Shown piece after piece: positions 8,475-16,709 of a DNA stretch of 64,000 nt (its first letter is position 1; every line of letters begins with the position of its first letter). The stretch is from CAVSNH01 sp963729275 (lineage in GTDB: Bacteria > Actinomycetota > Acidimicrobiia > Acidimicrobiales > RAAP-2), in assembly GCA_963729275.1 (NCBI GenBank), contig CAVSNH010000004.1, positions 496,001-560,000 of the forward strand, in the 5' to 3' direction. Below the pieces are notes generated by a model. That model had not been told where the DNA came from. It saw only the letters and a list, made by a program, of their open reading frames with translations, and made no database searches. Position numbers and translations under genes: made by a program.

Positions 8475-9161
8475 CCTTCTCCTGCTCCCCGCCCGCTGTT
8501 CCCGCCCTGCGTGGGCCTCCCATCCTACACCCTCGTTTCCCGTGATTGGAAGCAGCAAAGCGCCAGGTGACAGGGGAGTGAAGCGCTCTTCTCGACGGCG
8601 ACCGGACCCGACCGAGAACGCTCAGATCGATGCGTTACCGGACGGTCAGCGCCCGGCGGTCCAAGGTGCCCAGCAACCTGCCAACGGTCAGACCGGTCGA
8701 TCGCAGCAACCAATCGATGTGCCGAGAGCTGCGAGCGAACGGATCGACCAGAACGAACGTCGTACCCACCAGTGCGTTCGAGTGAGATCCCCCGCCCGGA
8801 TCCGACGTGACGCTGGTGGACGGCAAAGCCGATTAGTGCCAAACAAGAACCACCCGCCACGAGAGACCGTGCGACCGCCGGTTGCATGCATACCCAAAAT
8901 TAGGGATGGTGACTCCTCCTGCCGCTCGATAGTCTTCCGGCGGCAACCTTCTTGGCCGGCGACGCGGTGGCGGACGGCCCTTGGCGCTCCCGGCTTCCTC
9001 AGTGGAAGAATGGGGAACCTCGGGCTGGGCGTCCCGGGACGAGGGGGACGGAGTGGAACGGAGCGCCAGAGGGCGAGAGTCCAAGGGCACCGTTTCTCGG
9101 TGAGCTGATGGAGGTGTTGCGCTCAGGGCGGAGAGCGTCGGCCCGATGAGGGGGCGAGCGC
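8475..9161. other. Long divergent intergenic region
   Basis: These 687 bases separate the Wzc-like gene (minus) and the CapD-like gene (plus). Open frames here show no plausible coding pattern or ribosome site. A TTGCATGCA word at 8883-8891 next to an A/T-rich stretch (8893-8902) is the only island of lower GC and may mark a promoter, but I cannot assign -35 and -10 boxes with confidence. Confidence 0.4.
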
Positions 9162-11180
9162 GTGGGGATCACTGAGCCAGAGCCACAGGCGGAGGGGCGG
9201 CCGAACGTCGCCGTCCGGGCCAGCCGAGTCCGCTCCCGCCTGGTCTTCACATTGCTCGACGCTCTCTGCGTCGTCGCCGGGTACGGGCTCGCCGAGGTCG
9301 CCTACTTCCGGGACAAGGCACCCGCCCATTACTGGCAGCACTTCCTTTTCTTCCTTCTCCTCGCCCTCTTCCTGACACTCGTCGCCAACCACGTCTTCGG
9401 CCTCTACGGCCGGATGTGGCGTCATGCCGGAGCTGAGGAGGCGCGTCAGCTGGTGCTGGCGGCCACCGTGGTGGTCTGCATCCTGGTGTTGGTCTACCCG
9501 CTCGGGCGGATGGCCGGTGTCGAGTTGGTGCCTGCCATCGTGATCGTGGTCGGCTGCATGTTTGCCACCATGGGGATGGGCGTCCTCCGGTTCCACTCGC
9601 GTCTGTTCGCGTGGCAACGGGGCTCGCGCCGGATCGGCCTACGAGTGGCCGTGGTCGGCAGTCGCGACGCGGGTGCCGCCGCCATCCGCGAGATGCTGCG
9701 CAGCCCGGGGACAGGCCTCGTTCCCGTCGCCGTCTTCGACGACGACACCCGGGCTCATGGCCTGTCGATGATGGGCGTGCCCGTCGTCGGCTCGATCTCC
9801 GACATCCCCCAGGCGGCCAGCCGCTACACCCTCCAGCAGGTGCTCCTGGCGATTTCCAATCCCCCGCCCGAGCTGGTTGAGCGAGTCTTGCAGGAGTGCG
9901 AGACGGCCGGGCTTACCATGAAGGTCCTTCCGGGAGTGAAGAACTTGGTCAACGGGGCCGCTTCTGCCTCGATCCGCCAGGCTCGTGAGCCCCGTATCGA
10001 GGACCTGCTCGGACGCACCCCGGTCCCCATCGACCTTGACACCGTGCGCCGTGCCCTCGAAGGCCGCCGGGTCATGGTCACGGGCGCCGGTGGGTCGATC
10101 GGCTCCGAGATCTGCCGTCAGGTCGCCGAGCTCGACCCCACTTCCCTTGTACTCCTCGACCACGACGAGACGCACCTGCACGACACCGCCGCCACCGTCT
10201 CCATCCCCTGCGAACAGGCACTCGTGGACGTCACCAACCGTGAGGCAGTGTTCGAGTCCTTCGAGCGCTATCAGCCCGAGGTCGTCTTCCACGCCGCCGC
10301 CCATAAGCACGTCCCGGTGCTCGAGAGCCACCCGACCGAGGCGGCGAACACCAACGTGTTCGGGACCCTCAACGTGGTGGAGGCGGCCATCCACGTCGGC
10401 ACCCAGCGGTTCGTACAGATCTCGACGGACAAAGCCGTCCGGCCAGCCAGTGTGATGGGCGCGTCCAAGCGGCTGGCCGAGCAGATCGTCCTCGCCCGTG
10501 CGCCGGCCGGCGCCTCCTACTGCACGGTCCGGTTCGGCAACGTGCTCGGCAGCCGGGGCAGCGTGATCCCCACCTTCGCCCGCCAGATCGCGGCCGGCGG
10601 CCCGGTGACGGTGACCGACGCCCGGATGACACGGTTCTTCATGAGTGTCAGCGAGGCCGTGCAACTGGTGCTCGAGTCGTCGGTCCTCTCGGACGGGGGC
10701 GGCGAGGTGTTCATGCTGGAAATGGGCAAGCCCGTGCGCATCCTCGATCTGGCCGAGCGCATGATCCGGCTGTCCGGCAACCAGGTCGGGGTCGACATCC
10801 CCATCCACGTCATCGGCATGCGCCCCGGGGAGAAGCTCGACGAGGAACTGCGCACTCCCGATGAGGAGATCATCCACACCCAGCACCCGTACATCCACCA
10901 GCTCATCCCGATCACGGCGCCGGCCGATGCCTTCGCCGCCGGGCTGGAGCGCCTCGACCAGGCCACGGAGCGACGGGACGGTGAGACGGTCCGGGCCCTG
11001 CTCTTCACCGTCGGCAGCCCCACGCCCGACGAGCGACCGAGTGTGCTCACCCAAGCCGAGTTCGACGAGTTGCTCGACGAGGGCGCACCAGCGGCCGCTC
11101 GGGTCGACGGTGAGTCCGCGTACCGGCGTCGGGAGATCGACGACGACTCGTCGTCGAGCTCCGAGCAGATCCCGGCATGA
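9162..11180 (+). CDS. CapD/FlaA1-type nucleotide-sugar 4,6-dehydratase (membrane-anchored)
   Basis: A 672-residue protein of the long dehydratase form. Four hydrophobic segments fill residues 28-145, a first Rossmann-like domain begins at RVAVVGSRDAGA (161-172), and the catalytic SDR domain has TGAGGSIG (307-314), STDKAVRP (421-428) and MGASK (432-436), where Met replaces the usual catalytic Tyr as in CapD, WbpM and PglF. It probably converts UDP-GlcNAc to a 4-keto-6-deoxy sugar, the first step to bacillosamine, QuiNAc or FucNAc type sugars. The GTG start follows GAGGGGG. It overlaps the next gene by four bases (ATGA), so the two are coupled. Confidence 0.92.
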   Translation: MGITEPEPQAEGRPNVAVRASRVRSRLVFTLLDALCVVAGYGLAEVAYFRDKAPAHYWQHFLFFLLLALFLTLVANHVFGLYGRMWRHAGAEEARQLVLAATVVVCILVLVYPLGRMAGVELVPAIVIVVGCMFATMGMGVLRFHSRLFAWQRGSRRIGLRVAVVGSRDAGAAAIREMLRSPGTGLVPVAVFDDDTRAHGLSMMGVPVVGSISDIPQAASRYTLQQVLLAISNPPPELVERVLQECETAGLTMKVLPGVKNLVNGAASASIRQAREPRIEDLLGRTPVPIDLDTVRRALEGRRVMVTGAGGSIGSEICRQVAELDPTSLVLLDHDETHLHDTAATVSIPCEQALVDVTNREAVFESFERYQPEVVFHAAAHKHVPVLESHPTEAANTNVFGTLNVVEAAIHVGTQRFVQISTDKAVRPASVMGASKRLAEQIVLARAPAGASYCTVRFGNVLGSRGSVIPTFARQIAAGGPVTVTDARMTRFFMSVSEAVQLVLESSVLSDGGGEVFMLEMGKPVRILDLAERMIRLSGNQVGVDIPIHVIGMRPGEKLDEELRTPDEEIIHTQHPYIHQLIPITAPADAFAAGLERLDQATERRDGETVRALLFTVGSPTPDERPSVLTQAEFDELLDEGAPAAARVDGESAYRRREIDDDSSSSSEQIPA

Positions 11181-12445
11181 GCGCGCCGGCCGGTCGTCAA
11201 CGACTGGCCGTCATCGGCCAAGGCTACGTCGGGCTCCCCCTCGCCCTCCGAGCTGCAGAGCGCGGCTATCAGGTAGTCGGCTACGACCTCGACGCCAACC
11301 GCATCAAACTGCTGGCGGCCGGGAGCTCCTACGTCGAGGACATCACCGATGAGCGCCTACGGGCGGCGTTGCGCAGTGGGCACTACCAACCCACCGACGA
11401 CCCCGAGCTGCTGGCCGACTTCGACCTCGCCGTGATCGATGTGCCGACGCCTCTCACCGACGGGGCCCCCAACCTCTCCTACGTCGAATCGGCGGCGCAC
11501 CTGGTCGGGAGCCACCTGCGCCGGGGCGCCACCGTGGTGCTCGAGTCGACCAGCTATCCGGGCACGACCGAGGAGCTGGTAGGCCCGATCCTCGAGGACA
11601 CCTCCGACCTGGTCGCCGGGAAGGACTTCCACCTCGGCTACAGCCCCGAGCGCATCGACCCGGGCAACTCCGAGTGGACGCTCGAGAACACCCCCAAGGT
11701 GGTGTCCGGGATCGACACCGAGTCGCTCGAGGCGGTCGCCGGTTTCTACGGGCGGCTGGTGGCGCGCACGGTGGCGGTGTCGGGCACCCGGGAGGCCGAG
11801 CTCACCAAATTGCTCGAGAACACCTTCCGCCACGTCAACATCGCGTTGGTCAACGAGCTGGCCATGTTCGCGGCCGAGCTCGACATCGACGTCTGGGAGG
11901 CCATCGAGGCGGCGTCGACCAAGCCGTTCGGGTACCTCCGCTTCACGCCCGGTCCGGGGGTCGGCGGCCACTGCCTGCCCATCGACCCGAGCTATCTGTC
12001 GTGGAAGGTGCGGCGATCGCTCGGACAACCGTTCCGCTTCGTGGAGCTCGCCAACGACGTCAACGAGCACATGCCCGACTACGTGGTCCGGCGGCTCATG
12101 ATGGCCTTCAACCGCAGGGCCCGCCCGATCAGTGGCTCGCGGATCCTGCTCTTGGGCCTCGCCTACAAACGCAACACCGGGGATGCCCGGGAAGCCCCGG
12201 GCACGGTCATCGCCCAGGCGCTGGCCTCCCTGGGCGCCGACGTGCGAGTTGCCGACCCGCACGTGCCCGCGGACACCTGCCGCCATCCGATGGTGGACCT
12301 CACCGCCGAAGAGCTCGAGGCGGCCGACGGCGTGGTGGTGGTGACCGATCACGATGCCTTCGACTACGAGCTGGTGCAACGACACGCGAGCTACGTGCTC
12401 GACACCCGCAATCGGATGGACGGGCCGGCAGTCGAACGGCTGTAG
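11177..12445 (+). CDS. UDP-N-acetyl-hexosamine 6-dehydrogenase (WbpA/WecC-like)
   Basis: A 422-residue NAD-dependent nucleotide-sugar dehydrogenase. It has an N-terminal Rossmann motif AVIGQGYVGLPLA (11-23), a central dimer domain with ENTFRHVNIALVNELA (214-229) and the catalytic segment GPGVGGHCLPIDP with Cys266, followed by a C-terminal domain with LGLAYKRNTGDAREAP. It oxidises the C6 alcohol of a UDP-sugar to a carboxylate in two steps. The sequence type is closer to UDP-GlcNAc or UDP-ManNAc dehydrogenases than to UDP-glucose dehydrogenase (judged by motif pattern only). The start overlaps the dehydratase stop, and the epimerase follows after 55 bases, giving a route to an N-acetyl-hexuronic acid. 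Confidence 0.92.
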   Translation: MSAPAGRQRLAVIGQGYVGLPLALRAAERGYQVVGYDLDANRIKLLAAGSSYVEDITDERLRAALRSGHYQPTDDPELLADFDLAVIDVPTPLTDGAPNLSYVESAAHLVGSHLRRGATVVLESTSYPGTTEELVGPILEDTSDLVAGKDFHLGYSPERIDPGNSEWTLENTPKVVSGIDTESLEAVAGFYGRLVARTVAVSGTREAELTKLLENTFRHVNIALVNELAMFAAELDIDVWEAIEAASTKPFGYLRFTPGPGVGGHCLPIDPSYLSWKVRRSLGQPFRFVELANDVNEHMPDYVVRRLMMAFNRRARPISGSRILLLGLAYKRNTGDAREAPGTVIAQALASLGADVRVADPHVPADTCRHPMVDLTAEELEAADGVVVVTDHDAFDYELVQRHASYVLDTRNRMDGPAVERL

Positions 12446-12500
12446 TGTCATCCGCCCGTGAGGGCCCGTGCCGTGATCGCCATATCGTAAGGTCTCCAGC

Positions 12501-13439
12501 ATGAAGGTGGTGGTGACCGGCGGGGCCGGCTTCATCGGCTCGAACCTGTGTCGAGCCCTCGCCGCTCACGAGTCGGTGACTCAGGTCGTGGTCCTCGACG
12601 ACCTCTCGACGGGATCCCGGGCCAACCTCGATGGCGTCGGTGCCGGGGTGGACTTCGTCGAGGGCTCGATACTCGACTCCGGCATTCTCGACGACGTCGT
12701 CGGTGACGCGCAGGCCGTTGTCCACCTGGCGGCGCGACCGTCGGTCCCCCGTTCGTTGGCCGACCCCATGGCCAGCCATCTGGTCAACGCCACCGGCACC
12801 ATGGAGGTGCTCGAAGCCGCCCGCCGCCACGGCTTGCCGCACGTGGTCGTGGCGTCGTCCTCGTCGGTCTACGGCGCCAACCCGGTCCTGCCCAAACGTG
12901 AGGACATGGCGCCCATGCCGGTCAGCCCCTACGCGGCCGGCAAGCTGGCCGCCGAGGCGGCCACTCTCGCCTACGGCCGGTCTTTCGGACTGCCGGTGCT
13001 GGCCTTTCGCTTCTTCAACGTGTTCGGCCCGGCTCAGCCGGCCGACCACGCCTACGCCGCCGTAGTGCCCGCCTTCGTCTCCTGCGCGCTGCGAGGCGAG
13101 CCGTTGCCGGTCCACGGAGACGGTGGCCAGACCCGGGACTTCACCTATGTGGGCACCGTCGTGGCCGTGCTCGTCGACGCCCTCACCCGCCGGTTGACGG
13201 ACCCGGAGCCCGTCAACCTGGCCTTCGGTACCCGAGTGTCCCTCGTCGAGCTCATCGAGACGCTCGAGGCGATCCTCGGTCGCCCGTTGGACCGCCACCA
13301 CACCGAGCCGCGGCCGGGGGACGTGCGGGATTCGCAGGCCGACCAGACCCGGCTGCGCCGTCTCTTCCCCGGCGTCGCGCCCGCCCCCTTGGAGGTGGGC
13401 CTACGGGCCACCATCCGATGGTTCGAGGAGAGTCCCTGA
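12501..13439 (+). CDS. NAD-dependent nucleotide-sugar epimerase (GalE/WbpP-like)
   Basis: A 312-residue extended SDR enzyme. The cofactor motif TGGAGFIG is at 6-13, the substrate segment ASSSSVYG at 118-125, and the catalytic pair Tyr144/Lys148 in PYAAGK. RFFNVFGP and GDGGQTRDFTYV are the standard sugar-nucleotide loops. It most likely interconverts C4 epimers of UDP-sugars or UDP-uronic acids. Together with the upstream dehydrogenase this matches the WbpA-WbpP pairing for GalNAcA-type residues (inference). The PAP2 gene begins inside its 3' end. Confidence 0.9.
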   Translation: MKVVVTGGAGFIGSNLCRALAAHESVTQVVVLDDLSTGSRANLDGVGAGVDFVEGSILDSGILDDVVGDAQAVVHLAARPSVPRSLADPMASHLVNATGTMEVLEAARRHGLPHVVVASSSSVYGANPVLPKREDMAPMPVSPYAAGKLAAEAATLAYGRSFGLPVLAFRFFNVFGPAQPADHAYAAVVPAFVSCALRGEPLPVHGDGGQTRDFTYVGTVVAVLVDALTRRLTDPEPVNLAFGTRVSLVELIETLEAILGRPLDRHHTEPRPGDVRDSQADQTRLRRLFPGVAPAPLEVGLRATIRWFEESP

Positions 13440-14068
13440 GCCTGCCGAGCAGCGGACGGGCCACGGCACGGCGCCGTCCGGGGGCGGTCGAGACCGCGGC
13501 CGGTGCCGCCCTCCTCGGCGTCTCGGTCCTTGGCGCGGCCCTCGCTGCCGCCCATCCGGCTGCCAACGCTTTCGACCGATGGGGGTTCGACGCCATCGGT
13601 GCCACCCCTGGATCCGCGGTGCTCAGCCGTATCACCGACATCGGCTCGCCCGTGGTCCTCGTCGTTGCCACCGTGGCCGCCGGTCTGGTGGCCCTGCGCC
13701 ACGACCGTGTCCGTGCCGTCGCCTGCCTGGCCGGCCCGGCCGCCGTCGCCGTGCTCGTCGAGCTCGTCCTCAAGCCGGCCGTGGGACGCCACTTCGAGGG
13801 GGTGCTGAGCTATCCGTCGGGCAACGTGGCCGATGTCGCCGCCGTCGCCACCGCCTGGACGCTGGCCGTGACCCCGCGGTTCCGGCTGCTCGTGGCCGCG
13901 GTGGGGGCGGCCTCGACCCTGGCCATGGCCGGCGCGGTCATCGGCCTCCGCTGGCACTACCCGAGTGACGCCCTGGGCGGCCTCGTACTCGGCGTGGCCG
14001 TCGTGATCTTCGTCGACGGCCTGCTCCACCTCCGGCTGCCGCGCAATCGAGCGACAGACCTCGACTGA
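13418..14068 (+). CDS. PAP2 superfamily phosphatase with variant motif 2
   Basis: A 216-residue protein with about five or six hydrophobic segments. PAP2 motifs are recognisable: Lys119 and Arg124 in LKPAVGR, YPSGN at 132-136, and LRWHYPSDALGG at 177-188 with His180 and Asp184. Family members dephosphorylate lipid phosphates such as undecaprenyl pyrophosphate at the outer membrane face. Motif 2 normally reads PSGH, and its His acts as acid; here it is Asn136, so activity may be altered. The gene overlaps the epimerase by 22 bases and probably serves lipid-carrier recycling for the polysaccharide locus. Confidence 0.82.
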   Translation: MVRGESLSLPSSGRATARRRPGAVETAAGAALLGVSVLGAALAAAHPAANAFDRWGFDAIGATPGSAVLSRITDIGSPVVLVVATVAAGLVALRHDRVRAVACLAGPAAVAVLVELVLKPAVGRHFEGVLSYPSGNVADVAAVATAWTLAVTPRFRLLVAAVGAASTLAMAGAVIGLRWHYPSDALGGLVLGVAVVIFVDGLLHLRLPRNRATDLD

Positions 14069-14132
14069 AACCAACTGAACCACGAGTGACCGCTGACCGG
14101 CCCGATCGCCGCAGTGTGCCTCTCTCGTGGCC

Positions 14133-14150
14133 TTTGTTCACTTTGTTCAC
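14133..14150. repeat. Tandem 9-base repeat TTTGTTCAC
   Basis: Two perfect head-to-tail copies of TTTGTTCAC lie about 90 bases upstream of the likely start of the LuxR-type regulator, in a short A/T-richer stretch. They may be a regulator site or part of a promoter; no further evidence is available. Confidence 0.35.
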
Positions 14151-14240
14151 TGTGCGACTAGGAGTAGCCTTAAGACTGGGTCAAGCCGGTCGGCGTGCGT
14201 TTCGTCGGCGACGGGGGGCCGTGGGGGGTGGCGAGGCAAG

Positions 14241-15608
14241 ATGGTGAGCGACGGGCAGGGGTCGAAGAACCGGCCGAGGGTGGCCCGGACGGTCGCCCAC
14301 GTCGACCTCCGGTCCAGGGTGGCGCCCGCCGACAGCCCGCCGGTGGATCCGATCCTGCTCACCCTGGCCCTCGATCAGGTGTGCCAGACCGTGCGAGCCG
14401 ACGACCGGGTGTGCCCCTACGCGGTGTCCCGGATCGCGGTGGAATTTGGACCGGCGGCCGACGCCGTCACCCCCCGGCTCCTGGGGCAGCGCCTGGCCAG
14501 AGCCGTCGGTGAGGGTCTGCTCGACGAGTGTGCGCTGGCGACCCGACGGTTTCAAGCGGCTGACCCGGTGAAGGGATCGGGCTCCCGAGCGCCCACCAAC
14601 AGGCACCGCGGCCCGCGCCGGCTGCGGTCGACCATCCCCTCGACCACGGTCGTGACCGTCCAGCGGATCTTCGACGACGCCGTCGGCGACCTCCCGATGG
14701 CACGGTTGCCCACCTCAGCCGCGACCAACGGCACCGCAGCCGATGACGAACGACTTATGGCACCGCGGCTCCGGCAGCGGGCCGTCGTCCGTTATTCCCC
14801 CGGCGGGATGGCTGGAGCCGGCACCCGGCGCGACGACTCGGCCCGGTCGGAACAGGCCGAAGGAGCCATGGGCACAGTGCTCGTGATCGATCCCGACCCG
14901 GCGGCGGGGAACGCTCCGGGTCTGGCCGCCACGGCCGCCGCCCATCTGGCCGAACGCATCGGCTTCGTGGCCGGGGCCATCGCCCTCGGCTCGGACGAGG
15001 GGCTGATCGCCGAGATCGGTGGGCGCCCGCTCGACCTCGTCGTGCTGGTGGTCGGCGCCCAATCGGCCAGCGAGCAGGCCGACTGGGAGTCGAGCACCTG
15101 GTCGATCCCGGCCATGCTGACCGAGGCGTACCACTCGAAGGGCATCGACGTCATGGTCATCAGCGCCGGGGCGAGCGTGGCCGCCCTGACCGGATGCCTC
15201 GAGCATGGGGCGGTTGCCGCCTTCGAACTCGGCGCCATGCGAGACGTCCTGCTCGGGCTGGTGGCCGAGCCGGAGTGGACCGGCGCGGCGCCGATAGAAG
15301 GGGCGAACCTTCGCGACCTGCCCCCAGGTGCGGAAGGACTTCTCAGGCTGACCGGCGCCGAGCGCCGAGTCCTGTTCCACCTGACCACCGGGCGTTCCCC
15401 TCAGACCATCGCCAACGAGTTGGTCGTCTCCCTGGCCACGGTCCGCTCCCACATCAGGTCCGTCCTCCGCAAACTGGGCGTCCGGTCACAGTTGGCCGCC
15501 GTCGCCCTGGCCACGAGCCGGGCCCTGCCACCGAACCGGGCCGCCTGCGCCACCGTTGGCACGGCCGACCGTGACCGGCCGATCGACGAAACGGTCGATG
15601 GGGCCTGA
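14241..15608 (+). CDS. LuxR-type HTH transcriptional regulator with unusual N-terminal region
   Basis: From ATG 14241 the product has 455 residues. The C-terminal helix-turn-helix at about 370-426 (LTGAERRVLFHLTTGRSPQTIANELVVS continuing to VRSHIRSVLRKLGV) is a clear GerE/LuxR DNA-binding domain. Before it, a domain starting at MGTVLVIDPDPAAG has alternating strands and helices like a response-regulator receiver, but no obvious phospho-acceptor cluster. The first 200 residues contain a compact segment with DPILLTLALDQVCQTVRADD and then a low-complexity basic part. An alternative start at ATG 14868, with AAGGAG just upstream, would give only the receiver-like and HTH parts. The gene lies between polysaccharide genes and a secreted protein whose start overlaps its end; targets are unknown. 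Confidence 0.7.
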   Translation: MVSDGQGSKNRPRVARTVAHVDLRSRVAPADSPPVDPILLTLALDQVCQTVRADDRVCPYAVSRIAVEFGPAADAVTPRLLGQRLARAVGEGLLDECALATRRFQAADPVKGSGSRAPTNRHRGPRRLRSTIPSTTVVTVQRIFDDAVGDLPMARLPTSAATNGTAADDERLMAPRLRQRAVVRYSPGGMAGAGTRRDDSARSEQAEGAMGTVLVIDPDPAAGNAPGLAATAAAHLAERIGFVAGAIALGSDEGLIAEIGGRPLDLVVLVVGAQSASEQADWESSTWSIPAMLTEAYHSKGIDVMVISAGASVAALTGCLEHGAVAAFELGAMRDVLLGLVAEPEWTGAAPIEGANLRDLPPGAEGLLRLTGAERRVLFHLTTGRSPQTIANELVVSLATVRSHIRSVLRKLGVRSQLAAVALATSRALPPNRAACATVGTADRDRPIDETVDGA

Positions 15609-16650
15609 GCAGGGCGCAGCACGAGGCCGACGCCGGCGTCTCCGTCGGCTGTTCGCACCACTTGCCACTCTTCTCTTTGTCCCACTGCTCTCCAGCGTGG
15701 GCCCGATCGGCATGGCCGGTGCCGATCCGGGCACGGTCCTGCCGGGCACCGATTGCCCCGCCTTCCCCGCCGACAACGTCTGGAACACCCCAATCACCGG
15801 CCTGCCGGTCAACGCGGACAGCGCCACGTGGCTGGCCTCCATGGACGCCTCGACGACGTACCTCCATCCCGACTACGGGCCGTCCACCAACAAGAAGAAG
15901 CCTTACGGGATCCCCTGGGAGATCGTGCCGTCGGGCACGCCCCTCGTCAGGATCAAGTTCACGTACGCCGACCAGAGCGACCCGGGCCCCTATCCCCTGT
16001 CGGCCAGTACCCCCATCGAGAACGGCTCCGACCGGCACGCCATCATGGTCGAGCCGTCGAACTGCACCCTTTATGAGACCTTCGACACCCGCTACCATCC
16101 CAACGGGAAGTCAAAGGCCGGCTCCGGCGCCATCTGGGACTTCAACTCGGACGCCCTGCGCCCGGCCGGCTGGACGTCGGCCGACGCGGCCGGGCTCCCG
16201 ATCCTGCCCGGACTGGTGAACTACGACGAGGTCGAGTCCGGCGTCATGGACCACGCCATCCGGTTCACCGCCCAATGCACGCAGGAGTCGTATATCTGGC
16301 CGGCCCGCCACGAGGCCGGCCAGGACAACCCGGACTGCCCCCCCATGGGGGCCCGCTTCCGCCTGAACGCCGACTTCTCGCTACCCGCCTCACAGTGCAG
16401 CGCGGCATGCCAGACGGTCATCACCACCATGCAGACCTACGGGCTGATCCTGGCCGACAACGGCAGCAACTGGTACTTCCAGGGCGCGGCCGACACGCGC
16501 TGGACCGACACCATGGTCGACCAGCTGAAGGCCATTCCCGCCAGCCAGTTCGTGGCCGTCGACGAGTCCTGCCTGATGGTCGACCCCAACTCAGGGCAGG
16601 CCCTGCAACCGGGCACGTCCGCCTACGACGAGGCCTGCGGCTCGAATTGA
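15598..16650 (+). CDS. Uncharacterised secreted protein (NVWNTPI / LHPDYG type)
   Basis: The ATG at 15598 gives 350 residues with a strongly basic N-terminus (GRRRRLRR), a hydrophobic core LFAPLATLLFVPLLSSVGPI and a likely signal cleavage near AGA-DPG, so the product is exported. The mature part begins with CPAFPADNVWNTPITGLPV and has LHPDYGP, several Cys (at least eight, suggesting disulfides), and IRFTAQC. I recall similarly patterned secreted proteins in actinobacteria and other soil bacteria, with no assigned function. A location downstream of the LuxR-type gene with an 11-base overlap suggests cotranscription. No catalytic motif is recognised. Confidence 0.75.
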   Translation: MGPEQGAARGRRRRLRRLFAPLATLLFVPLLSSVGPIGMAGADPGTVLPGTDCPAFPADNVWNTPITGLPVNADSATWLASMDASTTYLHPDYGPSTNKKKPYGIPWEIVPSGTPLVRIKFTYADQSDPGPYPLSASTPIENGSDRHAIMVEPSNCTLYETFDTRYHPNGKSKAGSGAIWDFNSDALRPAGWTSADAAGLPILPGLVNYDEVESGVMDHAIRFTAQCTQESYIWPARHEAGQDNPDCPPMGARFRLNADFSLPASQCSAACQTVITTMQTYGLILADNGSNWYFQGAADTRWTDTMVDQLKAIPASQFVAVDESCLMVDPNSGQALQPGTSAYDEACGSN

Positions 16651-16709
16651 GCCCCTCGGTTGGCAGAGCCGGGGTTGCGAGCGACGGCGCGGGTTTTCGC
16701 GGCGCGTGC

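Noticed and set aside
8525..9108. Short open frames on both strands in the divergent glycan promoter region
   Set aside because: No ribosome site, no hydrophobic or domain pattern, and residue usage unlike neighbouring genes.
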